64,000 nt of DNA, from assembly GCF_003971065.1 (NCBI RefSeq), contig NZ_RYDV01000006.1, forward strand, positions 124,001 through 188,000, in the 5' to 3' direction. The DNA comes from Candidimonas sp. SYP-B2681 (lineage in GTDB: Bacteria > Pseudomonadota > Gammaproteobacteria > Burkholderiales > Burkholderiaceae_B). The notes beneath the pieces were generated by a model. It had not been told where the DNA came from. It made no database searches and was given only the letters and a program-made list of their open reading frames with translations. How positions within the stretch are numbered: position 1 is the stretch's first letter; each line of letters begins with the position of its first letter. This document shows, in pieces, positions 10,185 through 18,690 of this stretch. Made by a program: the position numbers and the translations under genes.

Positions 10185-11198
10185 ATGAAACCAAACGTTG
10201 TACTGACACACTGGGTTCACCCAGAAATCATCACGACCCTTGAGGCCGTCGCCAACGTCACGGCCAACACCACTTACGACACATTGAGTCGGGACGAGAT
10301 CCTGGCCCGGTCGGCCGACGCCGATGCGTTGATGGTGTTTATGCCAGACAGCATTGACGAGCAGTTTCTGGCAGCTTGCCCGAAACTGAAAATCGTCAGT
10401 GCGGCGCTTAAAGGCTATGATAATTTTGACGTTCAAGCCTGCACGCGACGCGGCATCTGGTTCAGCATCGTCTCGGATCTGCTGACGATTCCGACGGCTG
10501 AATTAACGATCGGTTTGCTATTGGGCTTGACGCGCCACTTGGCCGAGGGCGACCGGCGCATTCGACGTGGAGGTTTCCGCGGCTGGAGGCCCGAACTTTA
10601 TGGGACGGGCCTGACCGGCCGTACCGTGGGCATTATTGGGATGGGTGCTGTGGGTCGCGCCATCGCGCAACGCCTATCCAGTTTCGACATGAACATTGTG
10701 TATTGCGACAATATCCCCTTGCCAGACGACCAGAGCCAGGCATGGGGCGCCCGACAAGTAGATCTGGGCGAATTGCTGGCAACAAGCGACTTCGTAATCC
10801 CCATGTTGCCCATGACGCCGCAAACGTTTCACCTGCTGGGCGCCGACGCGATCGCAAAAATGCGTCCGGGCAGCTACATTGTCAACGCCTGCCGCGGCTC
10901 GGTTATCGACGAGCATGCTGCCCTCGATGGCTTACGCAGCGGGCAGCTGGCCGGCTATGCCGCCGATGTCTTCGAAATGGAAGAATGGTCCAGAGCCGAT
11001 CGTCCCGAGGCCATCCCACAGGCTTTATTGGACAATACTCGTCAAACCTTTTTTACGCCGCACCTGGGCTCCGCCGTTCAACAAGTCCGCCTGGACATCG
11101 AACGCGAAGCGGCGCGCAACATCGTTCAGGTCTTACGCGGCGAACGGCCATCCGGGGCGATTAATGCGCCAGCTTTTCAAGAAAAGCCAGCAGGATGA
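10185..11198 (+). CDS. ptxD: NAD-dependent phosphite dehydrogenase PtxD
   Basis: 337-residue D-2-hydroxyacid dehydrogenase-family enzyme that oxidises phosphite to phosphate with NAD. The residues I know for Pseudomonas stutzeri PtxD are all present: K76 in [10 protein letters not shown], the GWxPxxYGTG active-site loop (W134, Y139), the GMGAVG Rossmann motif, R237 in ACRGS, E266 in DVFEMEEW followed by the diagnostic SRADRPE, and the catalytic histidine at 293 in TPHLGSAV. Position 175 after the second beta strand is Asp, consistent with NAD preference. These features separate it from glycerate/lactate dehydrogenases. It overlaps ptxE by four bases. Confidence 0.95.
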   Translation: MKPNVVLTHWVHPEIITTLEAVANVTANTTYDTLSRDEILARSADADALMVFMPDSIDEQFLAACPKLKIVSAALKGYDNFDVQACTRRGIWFSIVSDLLTIPTAELTIGLLLGLTRHLAEGDRRIRRGGFRGWRPELYGTGLTGRTVGIIGMGAVGRAIAQRLSSFDMNIVYCDNIPLPDDQSQAWGARQVDLGELLATSDFVIPMLPMTPQTFHLLGADAIAKMRPGSYIVNACRGSVIDEHAALDGLRSGQLAGYAADVFEMEEWSRADRPEAIPQALLDNTRQTFFTPHLGSAVQQVRLDIEREAARNIVQVLRGERPSGAINAPAFQEKPAG

Positions 11199-12079
11199 AC
11201 GTGGAACGTGTAACCACGTTCCTGGCCGTGGCAAAACATAATGGATTTCGTGAGGCAGCCAAGTACACAGGCTTGTCTCAGTCCTCGGTTACGCAGCATG
11301 TAAGGCGATTGGAGGAGACGCTAAACGTCATCCTAATTGAGCGCAATCACGCCGGCAGCGTGCTGACTCCGGAAGGCCGGGTGTTCCTGCCCTATGCGGA
11401 AAATCTGGTCAAGGCCCATGCGCGGGCATGCACAGTATTTGACAATAACAAGCTGATTGTCGGCGCCAGTTCGAATACCGGCATTTACTTGCTGCCGCCT
11501 TATTTAAAAGCGTTTATGGACACATTGCCGCATACCGTGGATGTGGTCATTGGCAACAATCCCAGCATGGTAGAAAAACTGCAAAATTTTGAAATTGATG
11601 TGGCCATCATGGAGTGGTGGGATCCTCAGCCGGGATTTTCCGCCGCACTCTGGCGCCGAGAGGACCTCGTCCTTATTGTTCCACCCGGACACCGGTGGGC
11701 CGGCATGCCGAGCATTACTCGTGAGTTCTTGCACGATCAGGTATTGCTTGGCGGCGAAGCCGGCAGCGGAACCGGCCGGCTTCTAGGCCAGTATTTTGGC
11801 GAATATGCCAAAAAAATCGGGACGTCGTTGCAACTGGGAAGTACCGAAGCGGTGAAGCACGCGGTACAGGCAGGACTTGGAATATCACTGGTCATGGCCG
11901 CCTGCGTTGTGAACGAGATACGTAGCGGCCTGTTATGCGCCATTCCATTCGAAGGAAAACCGCTACAAAAAGAGCTGTATGTCATTTGCCGGGAATATGC
12001 GCGGAAAAACGCAGCGACGGGAGCGTTTGTCCACTTCATGTTGTCGCACAACGTAGATTTCCGGATTCCGGAGCACTGA
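11195..12079 (+). CDS. ptxE: LysR-family regulator PtxE
   Basis: 294-residue LysR regulator. The helix-turn-helix is at about residues 16-36 ([25 protein letters not shown]) and the effector-binding domain starts at about residue 85. Its ATG overlaps the ptxD stop (ATGA), so it is translationally coupled, matching the ptxABCDE order described in Pseudomonas stutzeri, where the fifth gene encodes a LysR protein. It probably regulates the operon, perhaps through the dyad at 7620-7652, which is inference. The gene looks somewhat more A/T-rich than genes to its right. Confidence 0.9.
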   Translation: MNVERVTTFLAVAKHNGFREAAKYTGLSQSSVTQHVRRLEETLNVILIERNHAGSVLTPEGRVFLPYAENLVKAHARACTVFDNNKLIVGASSNTGIYLLPPYLKAFMDTLPHTVDVVIGNNPSMVEKLQNFEIDVAIMEWWDPQPGFSAALWRREDLVLIVPPGHRWAGMPSITREFLHDQVLLGGEAGSGTGRLLGQYFGEYAKKIGTSLQLGSTEAVKHAVQAGLGISLVMAACVVNEIRSGLLCAIPFEGKPLQKELYVICREYARKNAATGAFVHFMLSHNVDFRIPEH

Positions 12080-12147
12080 CACACAAGACACGATTGACGT
12101 ACTATTGACGAGAGACTGATACCAACTTTTGATCAGGAGCTTACGCC

Positions 12148-13074
12148 ATGCCAGAAGAACTTCTACCCGACGGAGCGCTTGAAGTGGTGGTTGTGCCGCG
12201 CACGCATGACCTGGGCGACAACTTTGAAGTAAGGCGCGCCCTGCCATCCAAGCAGCGGCGGATGGTCGGGCCGTTTGTCTTTCTTGATCAGATGGGGCCG
12301 CACGTTTTTTCGCCCGGCCGCGGCCTGGATGTCCGGCCTCACCCCCATATCGGATTAGCTACGGTTACGTATCTGTTTGATGGCGAAATCCTGCATCGGG
12401 ACAGCCTGGGCAGCGTGCAGTCCATACAGCCAGGCGACGTCAATTGGATGACAGCGGGCCGCGGCATCGTGCACTCGGAACGTACGGCCGAACACGACCG
12501 CCAACTGGAATCTTCCTTGTTTGGCTTGCAATGCTGGGTCGCCCTGCCCCAGGCGCACGAAGAAACGGAACCGGCTTTCCTTCATACCGGAAAACGCGAC
12601 CTGCCGATCGAAGAAGACAAAGGGGTGTCAGCTCGTATTATTGCAGGCAGTTTTTTCGGGCGTCGCTCGCCGGTGCCGATCTTGTCGAACCTATTCCAGG
12701 TCGACGTGCTGTTGCAACCGGGCTCCCAACTGGAAATACCCCCCGAATACCGTGAACAGGCTATTTATGTGGTGCAGGGAACACTTGACCTTGGCAAGGA
12801 CGGAGTTTTCGAATCCGGTCAGCTATTGGTACTGAAGCCAGGAAGGCATGTCACCCTGACTGCCGCAGGACCGACACCGGCAAGATTCATGCTGCTTGGC
12901 GGCGAACCGATGGATGGCCCGCGCTTTCTTACGTGGAATTTTGTCTCGAGTTCGGCCGAACGTATCGAACAGGCGAAGGACGATTGGCGCGATCAGCGCT
13001 TCCCCAAGGTGCCCAATGAAACCGAATTTATTCCCTTGCCCGATCTTCCTGGCAAGCCGGTCCGATATCCTTAA
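12148..13074 (+). CDS. Pirin-family protein
   Basis: 308-residue bicupin. The N-terminal pirin domain carries the metal-site pattern [15 protein letters not shown] and the [12 protein letters not shown] segment (about residues 60-115). The C-terminal pirin domain begins at about residue 180. Pirins are Fe-binding cupins with roles from quercetin dioxygenase activity to redox-dependent regulation; which applies here is unknown. AGGAG precedes the start. It sits 68 bp after ptxE on the same strand but with no functional tie to phosphite that I can see, so it is probably a separate unit. Confidence 0.9.
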   Translation: MPEELLPDGALEVVVVPRTHDLGDNFEVRRALPSKQRRMVGPFVFLDQMGPHVFSPGRGLDVRPHPHIGLATVTYLFDGEILHRDSLGSVQSIQPGDVNWMTAGRGIVHSERTAEHDRQLESSLFGLQCWVALPQAHEETEPAFLHTGKRDLPIEEDKGVSARIIAGSFFGRRSPVPILSNLFQVDVLLQPGSQLEIPPEYREQAIYVVQGTLDLGKDGVFESGQLLVLKPGRHVTLTAAGPTPARFMLLGGEPMDGPRFLTWNFVSSSAERIEQAKDDWRDQRFPKVPNETEFIPLPDLPGKPVRYP

Positions 13075-13105
13075 GCCTTAAGCGAACGATAAAGAAGGTA
13101 TCCCA

Positions 13106-13387
13106 ATGAGTAACGATATCCCCAACCCATCAACCGAAGACGCGTCAGCCAAACCGAGTAAAGAGAGCTGGATCCGGATAATGCGCGGCCTGCCCAATAA
13201 CTATGAAGGCTCCATAAGTCTGTCAGACTGGTTTGAGAGCGCCAAGAAATTGGGTATCGATCAAGATCAGGCGAAGCAAATTCTTGAATGGTCCATGGAC
13301 GACGGACTTATAAGCCACCATAAGGAAGCCGATCACCTTCTGCTACAAATCAAAGGCGTCACGTTATTGAAAGAGTCGACGATATAG
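13106..13387 (+). CDS. Small protein of unknown function, possible winged-helix fold
   Basis: 93 residues, no signal peptide or membrane segment. After a polar N-terminus (1-22), the rest reads as helices with a terminal beta-hairpin: SLSDWFESAKKLG, QDQAKQILEWSMDDGLISHH and DHLLLQIKGVTLL. This resembles a degenerate winged-helix unit, but I do not recognise the family. An AAGGTA-like ribosome-binding site precedes the start, and a strong hairpin follows the stop at 13403-13437. It is 31 bp after the pirin gene, so the two may form one transcript. Confidence 0.65.
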   Translation: MSNDIPNPSTEDASAKPSKESWIRIMRGLPNNYEGSISLSDWFESAKKLGIDQDQAKQILEWSMDDGLISHHKEADHLLLQIKGVTLLKESTI

Positions 13388-13402
13388 CTGCTTTCATACC
13401 GT

Positions 13403-13437
13403 AAAGGGGCTGGCCTAGCGCCAGCCTAGACTCCTTT
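13403..13437. terminator. Hairpin terminator between convergent genes
   Basis: GGCTGGC (13408-13414) pairs with GCCAGCC (13420-13426) around CTAGC, with outer AAAGG/CCTTT pairing. It lies just after the stop of the small 93-residue protein and overlaps the end of the truncated CoA-transferase, so it can act in either direction. Confidence 0.55.
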
Positions 13438-13822
13438 GTGGCGTAAGCTTCGGATTAATGGCCTTGAGGCTTTCATAATCCAGGCCGTACTGCTTCAGCG
13501 TGCCTACCCGGTAATTTTCCACAAGCACGTCGGCCGTACGCGCAAGCTCGACGAGCTGTGCACGATCGGTCTCAGACGTGAAGTCCAGACAGATTGATTT
13601 CTTGTTTCGATTGCAGCAGGCGAAGTAAGCCGACATGAAGTCGGATCCGTCGGCTGATTCAAAGTAAGGTGGGCCCCAGCCCCGTGTGTCGTCGCCGCCC
13701 TGCGGACGCTCGATTTTGACCACCTCCGCACCCAGGTCGGCAAGATTTTGGGTGCACCAAGGCCCCGCCAGGATGCGTGATAAATCCAGGACGAGTACGC
13801 CCTTCAATGCATTTCCAACCAT
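13415..13822 (-). pseudogene. Truncated CaiB/BaiF CoA-transferase (N-terminal third only)
   Basis: The reading frame begins like a full class III CoA-transferase (GVLVLDLSRILAGPWCTQNLADLGAEVVKIERP, then DFMSAYFACCNRNKKSICLD) and keeps family sequence to ADVLVENYRVGTLKQYGLDYESLKAINPKL. It then switches to unrelated residues and stops. Family members are about 400 residues; this has about 135 and lacks the region holding the catalytic aspartate. The start at 13822 has GAGGG upstream. The break at about 13440 lies next to the terminator of the neighbouring gene, which suggests a deletion brought the two together. A palindrome lies just upstream of its start. Confidence 0.8.
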
Positions 13823-13839
13823 CGACGCCCTCAACTAGA

Positions 13840-13854
13840 TAGACGATCAGTCTA
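13840..13854. promoter_or_regulatory. TetR-type palindrome upstream of the truncated CoA-transferase
   Basis: TAGAC-GATCA-GTCTA is a perfect 5-bp inverted repeat with a 5-base centre. It resembles the TAGAC/GTCTA operators used by several TetR-family repressors such as NemR. It lies 18 bp before the relic gene start. No TetR gene is in the window, so the regulator may be lost or elsewhere. Confidence 0.35.
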
Positions 13855-13953
13855 CAAAGCGAGGACACAAGAAGCCAGTTCAAATCTTCGAAGGCGACGT
13901 TCGCCAATGACGTAAGCGCCGCTCAATCGATGCGGTTTCTGTGGCGGCAGAAA

Positions 13954-14631
13954 TCAGGAATGAAAAATTACGAAATCTTCCAGAGGGATGCGTTCTGGTC
14001 GAAACTGATTGGCGACACAAGTGGTGTCTTCATAGCCCATGGATATTCCGCACACTACCGTTTGGTCATTGCCAATACCTAAAGTGCTTTTTACGATGTC
14101 GGGATAGTTGGCCAGGGCAGCCTGCGGGCAAGTATGCAAGCCACAGCCACGTGCTGCGATCATGATGCTCTGTAAAAACATGCCGTAATCGAGCCAGCTG
14201 CCTTGCTCCAGGTCTTTATCTATCGTGAATATCAGCACCACAGGCGCGCCAAAAAACTGATAGTTGCGTCCGTGCTGCTGTGAAGATGCCTCACGGTCGC
14301 CCTTTTTTATGCCAAGGATCTCGTACAAGCCCCACCCGGTCTCGCGCCGGCGATCAATATACGGGCTGCGCCATTGCACAGGATAGTAATCATATTCGCG
14401 CGATTCAGGCAGCTTGCGCTCGAAAGCATCGAGCAGAAGCCGCGACAGCTCGTCGCGCTTGGCGCCCGTGACTACGTGCACCTTCCAAGGCTGGATATTA
14501 CTGCCGCTGGGGGCATACGAGGCAGCCGACAAAATTTTGCTGATCAGCTCGTCGCTGACAGGTTCGGGCAAGAAACCCCTCACACTACGGCGCGAGGTGA
14601 TGGCCTCAAAAACGATGTCGAATTGATTCAT
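13954..14631 (-). CDS. Nitroreductase-family flavoprotein
   Basis: 225-residue nitroreductase fold. The N-terminal FMN-binding motif SRRSVRGF is at about residues 13-20, APSGSNIQPWKVHVV at about 40-55, and the C-terminal GLHTCPQAALANYP and GISMGYED segments are typical. Members are FMN-dependent NAD(P)H oxidoreductases acting on nitroaromatics, quinones or enones; the natural substrate here is unknown. It stands 131 bp upstream of the relic CoA-transferase on the same strand. Confidence 0.9.
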   Translation of the reverse strand: MNQFDIVFEAITSRRSVRGFLPEPVSDELISKILSAASYAPSGSNIQPWKVHVVTGAKRDELSRLLLDAFERKLPESREYDYYPVQWRSPYIDRRRETGWGLYEILGIKKGDREASSQQHGRNYQFFGAPVVLIFTIDKDLEQGSWLDYGMFLQSIMIAARGCGLHTCPQAALANYPDIVKSTLGIGNDQTVVCGISMGYEDTTCVANQFRPERIPLEDFVIFHS

Positions 14632-14654
14632 GTATGTCCCCGGCGAATTGATGC

Positions 14655-15164
14655 CTAGTATTGACCCATGAAATCACGCTTACCGACTTCGACGCCATTA
14701 TGGCGCAGGAGGGCGTAGGCCGTCGTGACATGGAAAAAGAACTGCGGCAGGCCGTAAGTCAATAAGTACGATTGGCCACTGAAATTCCTTTCTTTAGGCG
14801 TTCCCTGGCGTGTAACGATAACCCGATCTTCATGGCCGTCAATCTGTTCCGGAGTAACGCTATCGATAAAACCCAAAGTTTTGGCGATAAGCTCGTGAAG
14901 ATCTGCAAAGGTTTTTTGATCATCTTCGAACTTGGGAACCTCGACACCGGCAAGGCGTGCCGAAACGCCGCGCGCAAAGTCCGCGGCGACCTGCACCTGG
15001 CGAATCAAGGGAAACATGTCCGGAAAAAGCCGCGCTTGCAATAAGGCGTCAGGGTCGATTTTCTTGACAATAGCGTGTTCTTCGGCTTTGGCCAGGATAC
15101 CGTCCACGCTGTTTAGCATTTGTTTGAAAACAGGAACTGAAGCGGCGTAAAGCGAAATTGTCAT
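14655..15164 (-). CDS. DUF1993 domain protein
   Basis: 169 residues matching the DUF1993 pattern: it starts with SLYAASVPVFKQMLNSVDGILAKAEEH, continues with RLFPDMFPLIRQVQVAADFARG, and ends with LPQFFFHVTTAYALLRHNGVEVGKRDFMG. The fold is probably a DinB-like four-helix bundle; no biochemical function is established to my knowledge. AAGGAA precedes the start. It lies 23 bp upstream of the nitroreductase gene, so the two are probably co-transcribed. Confidence 0.85.
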   Translation of the reverse strand: MTISLYAASVPVFKQMLNSVDGILAKAEEHAIVKKIDPDALLQARLFPDMFPLIRQVQVAADFARGVSARLAGVEVPKFEDDQKTFADLHELIAKTLGFIDSVTPEQIDGHEDRVIVTRQGTPKERNFSGQSYLLTYGLPQFFFHVTTAYALLRHNGVEVGKRDFMGQY

Positions 15165-15227
15165 GGTGATTCCTTGTATAGAAGTGACATGATTATAGGC
15201 ATCACCGCAACTACGGTCGGAAAGTGC

Positions 15228-15262
15228 AAAAAAAAGCCCGCACGCTCAATATACATGCGGGC
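15228..15262 (-). terminator. Rho-independent terminator of psiF
   Basis: Read on the minus strand, GCCCGCA and TGCGGGC form a 7-bp stem followed by eight T. It lies about 65 bp after the psiF stop codon. Confidence 0.8.
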
Positions 15263-15325
15263 CTCAGATTCAAAAAAACTTCTTCTCCGGCGCAGCGCTG
15301 GGTGAAGTCAAAGACTCGACCTGGT

Positions 15326-15682
15326 TTATTTCGCTTTCAAACATATGCTCATGAAAGATTGACGGGCATCGCCTTTTAGCGCCTTGGTGGTCGCCTCGGT
15401 ATTGCAGTTTTTCATCCGTAGTTGCGAGGCGCTTAGCTCTTTCGATGTCGTCACTTCGCCTTTGAGGCAACTGCTCATGAAGGCTTTGCGCTCTTCACCG
15501 CTTTTGCCTTTGGCGTTCTGATTACACGTCACCATGCGTTCTTGCTGGGGAGTTTTAGCGTTCGAAGCGCCCGATGTGGACTCAGCAGCCTGGGGCGCCG
15601 CGGCGGATGCCGAATAGGCTGGGCCCGCAGCCCAGCCGCCTAATAAAGCGGCGGTCAATAAAAGTCGCGTAAAAAGTGTCAT
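15326..15682 (-). CDS. psiF: PsiF-family exported protein
   Basis: 118 residues with an N-terminal signal peptide (cleavage near AYSASA, residue about 25) and two PsiF repeats, each with paired cysteines: MVTCNQNAKGKSGEERKAFMSSCLKG and MKNCNTEATTKALKGDARQSFMSICLKA. PsiF is named as phosphate-starvation inducible in E. coli; its biochemical role is unknown and it probably acts in the periplasm. AAGGTGA precedes the start and a strong terminator follows. It is single-gene and lies about 3 kb from the ptx operon, a loosely suggestive association with phosphorus stress. Confidence 0.88.
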   Translation of the reverse strand: MTLFTRLLLTAALLGGWAAGPAYSASAAAPQAAESTSGASNAKTPQQERMVTCNQNAKGKSGEERKAFMSSCLKGEVTTSKELSASQLRMKNCNTEATTKALKGDARQSFMSICLKAK

Positions 15683-15774
15683 AACGTCACCTTAAAAAAG
15701 CGGCGGGTTTGCCGTTTGTATAGTCCATCTAAATCAGTCCGGACGCAACAGTTGATTGGCGAGCTACGTAAATT

Positions 15775-15792
15775 TTTTCGTTCGAACAAAAA
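15775..15792. promoter_or_regulatory. 18-bp near-perfect dyad upstream of a Bug gene
   Basis: GTTCGAAC at 15780-15787 is a perfect 8-bp palindrome extended by TTTT on the left and AAAA on the right, with one mismatched pair (C/A). It lies about 85 bp before the Bug start at 15878 in a 195-bp A/T-rich gap. Regulatory function is inferred. Confidence 0.4.
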
Positions 15793-15877
15793 GATATTTG
15801 GCATTCCCGCTCACCAATTTTGCGAACATATAAGGGGATTTCAGGAAACATTCATAAGACATATTCAAGGGGCAATC

Positions 15878-16885
15878 ATGTTTCAGACGACAACTCAAAA
15901 AGCTGGCACACGCACGATACTCAGCGCTTCACTGGCCATATTCATGTTGGCGGCTCCGCTGGGTACAACGGCATCCGCACAGGCCTACCCCGATAAGCCA
16001 ATACGGCTCATCATCCCCTACCCTCCCGGCGGCGCAACCGACGTAATCGGGCGGATCGTTGGCAAGAATTTAAGTGACGAAATCGGCAACCAGGTCGTGA
16101 TTGAAAACCGTGGCGGTGCCGGAGGAAATATCGGCGCAGCCGAAGTGGCGCGCGCCAAGCCCGATGGCTATACCTTACTGATGGGCGCACTGACATCCCA
16201 CTCCGTGATGGCCACGCTGGAAAAGGGCAAATTGCAGTACGATCTCCAAAAAGACCTGACCCCCGCCGGCGTGGTGGGGTTTGTGCCATTGGTGGCGGTC
16301 GTCAACCCATCCCTGCCGGTCAAATCACTGAAAGAACTCGTCGATTATGCCAAGAAGAATCCCGGCAAGCTTAATTTCGCATCATCAGGGGCGGGTGCAC
16401 CCCAGCGCATGGCAATGGAACTGTTCAAACAAATTGCGGGCGTCGATATCACGCACGTTGCCTATCGTGGCAGTGGCCCCGCCATGACGGACCTGGTCGG
16501 AGGCCAGGTTGAAACCATGACGGAAACCGTTCCTGCCGCGATCTCGTTCATAAAATCAGGTCAATTACGGCCCCTGGCAGTATTGACGCCCGAACGCGTT
16601 TCGATGCTGCCGGATATCCCGACGGCCAAAGAACAAGGGTTTACAGGGTTCAACGTCAGCTCGCTGTTTGGAGTCATGGCTCCCGCCGGCACTCCTGCAC
16701 CCGTGCTAGAAAAAATCAACAAGGCTTTGACCACTGCTCTGGCCAAACCTGAAGTCAAAGAACAATTGCTGCAACAAGGCGTATATGCCGACCCATTAAA
16801 TATTGAAGCGTCCAAAGTGCGGCTTACCGCCGAGATCGATCAGTGGGCGAAAGTCATCCACGACGGCAAAATTACCGTTAATTAA
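15878..16885 (+). CDS. Bug-family TTT periplasmic substrate-binding protein (orphan)
   Basis: 335 residues with a long signal peptide (to ASAQA at about residue 34), then AYPDKPIRLIIPYPPGGATDVIGR and the AKPDGYT and NFASSGAGAPQ motifs of Bug receptors. The start at 15878 is preceded by AAGGGG; a longer frame from 15716 would put 54 charged residues before the signal peptide and is rejected. Only 19 bp separate it from the IlvD/Edd dehydratase gene, so receptor and enzyme are surely co-transcribed, which points to a hydroxylated carboxylic acid such as a sugar acid as ligand. Confidence 0.92.
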   Translation: MFQTTTQKAGTRTILSASLAIFMLAAPLGTTASAQAYPDKPIRLIIPYPPGGATDVIGRIVGKNLSDEIGNQVVIENRGGAGGNIGAAEVARAKPDGYTLLMGALTSHSVMATLEKGKLQYDLQKDLTPAGVVGFVPLVAVVNPSLPVKSLKELVDYAKKNPGKLNFASSGAGAPQRMAMELFKQIAGVDITHVAYRGSGPAMTDLVGGQVETMTETVPAAISFIKSGQLRPLAVLTPERVSMLPDIPTAKEQGFTGFNVSSLFGVMAPAGTPAPVLEKINKALTTALAKPEVKEQLLQQGVYADPLNIEASKVRLTAEIDQWAKVIHDGKITVN

Positions 16886-16904
16886 CCGAAGAAAGATTCA
16901 GTCC

Positions 16905-18653
16905 ATGACCAAGAAACTCCCGGCAACACTCGACCTTGACGCGCGCGGTTTGCGCAAAGGCCTGACCAGCTACGGCGACAATGGCTTCTCCCTGTTTTTA
17001 AGAAAAGCCTTTATCAAGGGCGCAGGCTATTCTGACTCGGCCCTCGATCGGCCGGTAATCGGAATAGCCAATACCGGCAGCGCTTACAACCCCTGCCACG
17101 GCAACGTGACGCAGCTAATCGAAGCGCTCAAACGGGGGATTATGCTGGCGGGTGGCTTGCCCATGGACTTTCCCACAATTTCCATACACGAAAGTTTCGC
17201 CTACCCGACCAGTATGTATCTGCGTAACCTCATGTCGATGGATACCGAGGAAATGATACGGGCGCAACCTATGGACGCCGTGGTGTTGATTGGCGGTTGC
17301 GACAAAACCGTGCCCGCGCAGCTCATGGGCGCAGCATCGGCCGGAATTCCTGCCATTCAGTTGATTACCGGTTCCATGCTGACCGGCTCCCACCGCTCTG
17401 AACGGGTGGGCGCTTGTACCGATTGCCGGCGATACTGGGGTAAGTATCGCGCCGAAGAAATAGACGATGAAGAAATTTCCGACGTTAACAATCAGCTGGT
17501 TGCCAGCGTCGGAACTTGCTCGGTCATGGGAACCGCCAGCACGATGGCCTGTATTGCCGAAGCGCTGGGCATGACGGTACCCGGCGGCGCAAGCCCGCCC
17601 GCCGTTACCGCGGACCGCATGCGTATCGCCGAACTTACCGGTGCCCAAGCCGTGGCAATTGCAAGGCAGGGCCTGACCATCGATAAAATCCTGACCGAGG
17701 ATGCTTTCGAAAATGCCATGCGAGTATTGCTGGCCATTGGCGGCTCGACCAACGGCATTGTGCATCTGGCTGCCATTGCCGGACGCCTCGGCCTGGATAT
17801 CGACCTGAAGAAGCTCGATCGAATGGGCAAGGACACCCCCGTATTGCTAGACCTGAAACCCTCGGGCCAGCATTACATGGAAGATTTCCACAAGGCGGGT
17901 GGAATGGCCACGCTGTTTCGCCAACTGAAACCATTGCTGAAGTTGAGTGCACTGACAGTAACTGGCCGTACGCTTGGCGAAGAAATTGAACTGGCGGGGC
18001 CGGGCTTTGCGCAGGATGTCGTCAAGACCATGGACGATCCAATCTATCCCCAGGGCGGCATGGCGGTGCTCGAAGGGAATTTGTCGCCGGGCGGCGCCAT
18101 CATCAAGCAGTCCTCTGCCGACCCCGGGCTGATGGAACACGAAGGTCGCGCCGTAGTGTTTGAAAACGCCGCCGACCTGGCAAACAGAATCGATAGCGAT
18201 GACCTCGACGTTACCAAGGACGACGTCCTGGTGCTCAAAAACATTGGCCCGAAAGGTGCACCAGGCATGCCCGAAGCCGGCTATATCCCGATCCCGAAAA
18301 AGCTCGCCATCCAGGGCATAAAAGATATTGTCCGGATCTCCGACGGTCGCATGAGCGGCACTGCCTTTGGCACGATAGTGTTGCACGTGACTCCGGAATC
18401 AGCCATAGGAGGCCCCCTGGCCTATGTGCAAAACGGTGACCGCATCCGATTAAGCGTCAGCAAACGGGAAATTTCCCTGCTGGTCAGCGACGCGGAATTG
18501 CAGCGGCGCCGCGAGCTATCGCCGATCACTCCTCCCACTGCCGAAAGGGGGTACAAGAAGCTATTCCTGGATACCGTCACGCAGGCAGACCAAGGCGTCG
18601 ATTTCGACTTTCTGCGGGCCGTCCGCCCTGCTGACCCGGCTTCGGGCGAATGA
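16905..18653 (+). CDS. IlvD/Edd-family dehydratase, probably sugar-acid dehydratase
   Basis: 582-residue iron-sulfur dehydratase. The three cluster-ligand cysteines are recognisable in AYNPCHGN, GGCDKTVPAQLMGA and GTCSVMGTASTM. It also carries HRSERVGACTDCRRYWGKYR, a segment that I associate with the arabonate/xylonate dehydratase branch more than with true IlvD. A second, canonical IlvD is present at 44568, so branched-chain synthesis does not need this one. The likely reaction is dehydration of an aldonic-type acid to a 2-keto-3-deoxy acid, which the DapA-family lyase at 19697 could then process. The start at 16905 follows GAAAGA. Confidence 0.87.
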   Translation: MTKKLPATLDLDARGLRKGLTSYGDNGFSLFLRKAFIKGAGYSDSALDRPVIGIANTGSAYNPCHGNVTQLIEALKRGIMLAGGLPMDFPTISIHESFAYPTSMYLRNLMSMDTEEMIRAQPMDAVVLIGGCDKTVPAQLMGAASAGIPAIQLITGSMLTGSHRSERVGACTDCRRYWGKYRAEEIDDEEISDVNNQLVASVGTCSVMGTASTMACIAEALGMTVPGGASPPAVTADRMRIAELTGAQAVAIARQGLTIDKILTEDAFENAMRVLLAIGGSTNGIVHLAAIAGRLGLDIDLKKLDRMGKDTPVLLDLKPSGQHYMEDFHKAGGMATLFRQLKPLLKLSALTVTGRTLGEEIELAGPGFAQDVVKTMDDPIYPQGGMAVLEGNLSPGGAIIKQSSADPGLMEHEGRAVVFENAADLANRIDSDDLDVTKDDVLVLKNIGPKGAPGMPEAGYIPIPKKLAIQGIKDIVRISDGRMSGTAFGTIVLHVTPESAIGGPLAYVQNGDRIRLSVSKREISLLVSDAELQRRRELSPITPPTAERGYKKLFLDTVTQADQGVDFDFLRAVRPADPASGE

Positions 18654-18690
18654 AATCGGGCCGTCGGCGTTTGCTGCCTGACCCGTATGG

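Noticed and set aside
16905-18653. Calling the dehydratase ilvD
   Set aside because: A canonical IlvD is at 44568; this one carries the GACTDCRRYW-type segment and sits in a receptor/lyase operon, so a sugar-acid role is more likely.
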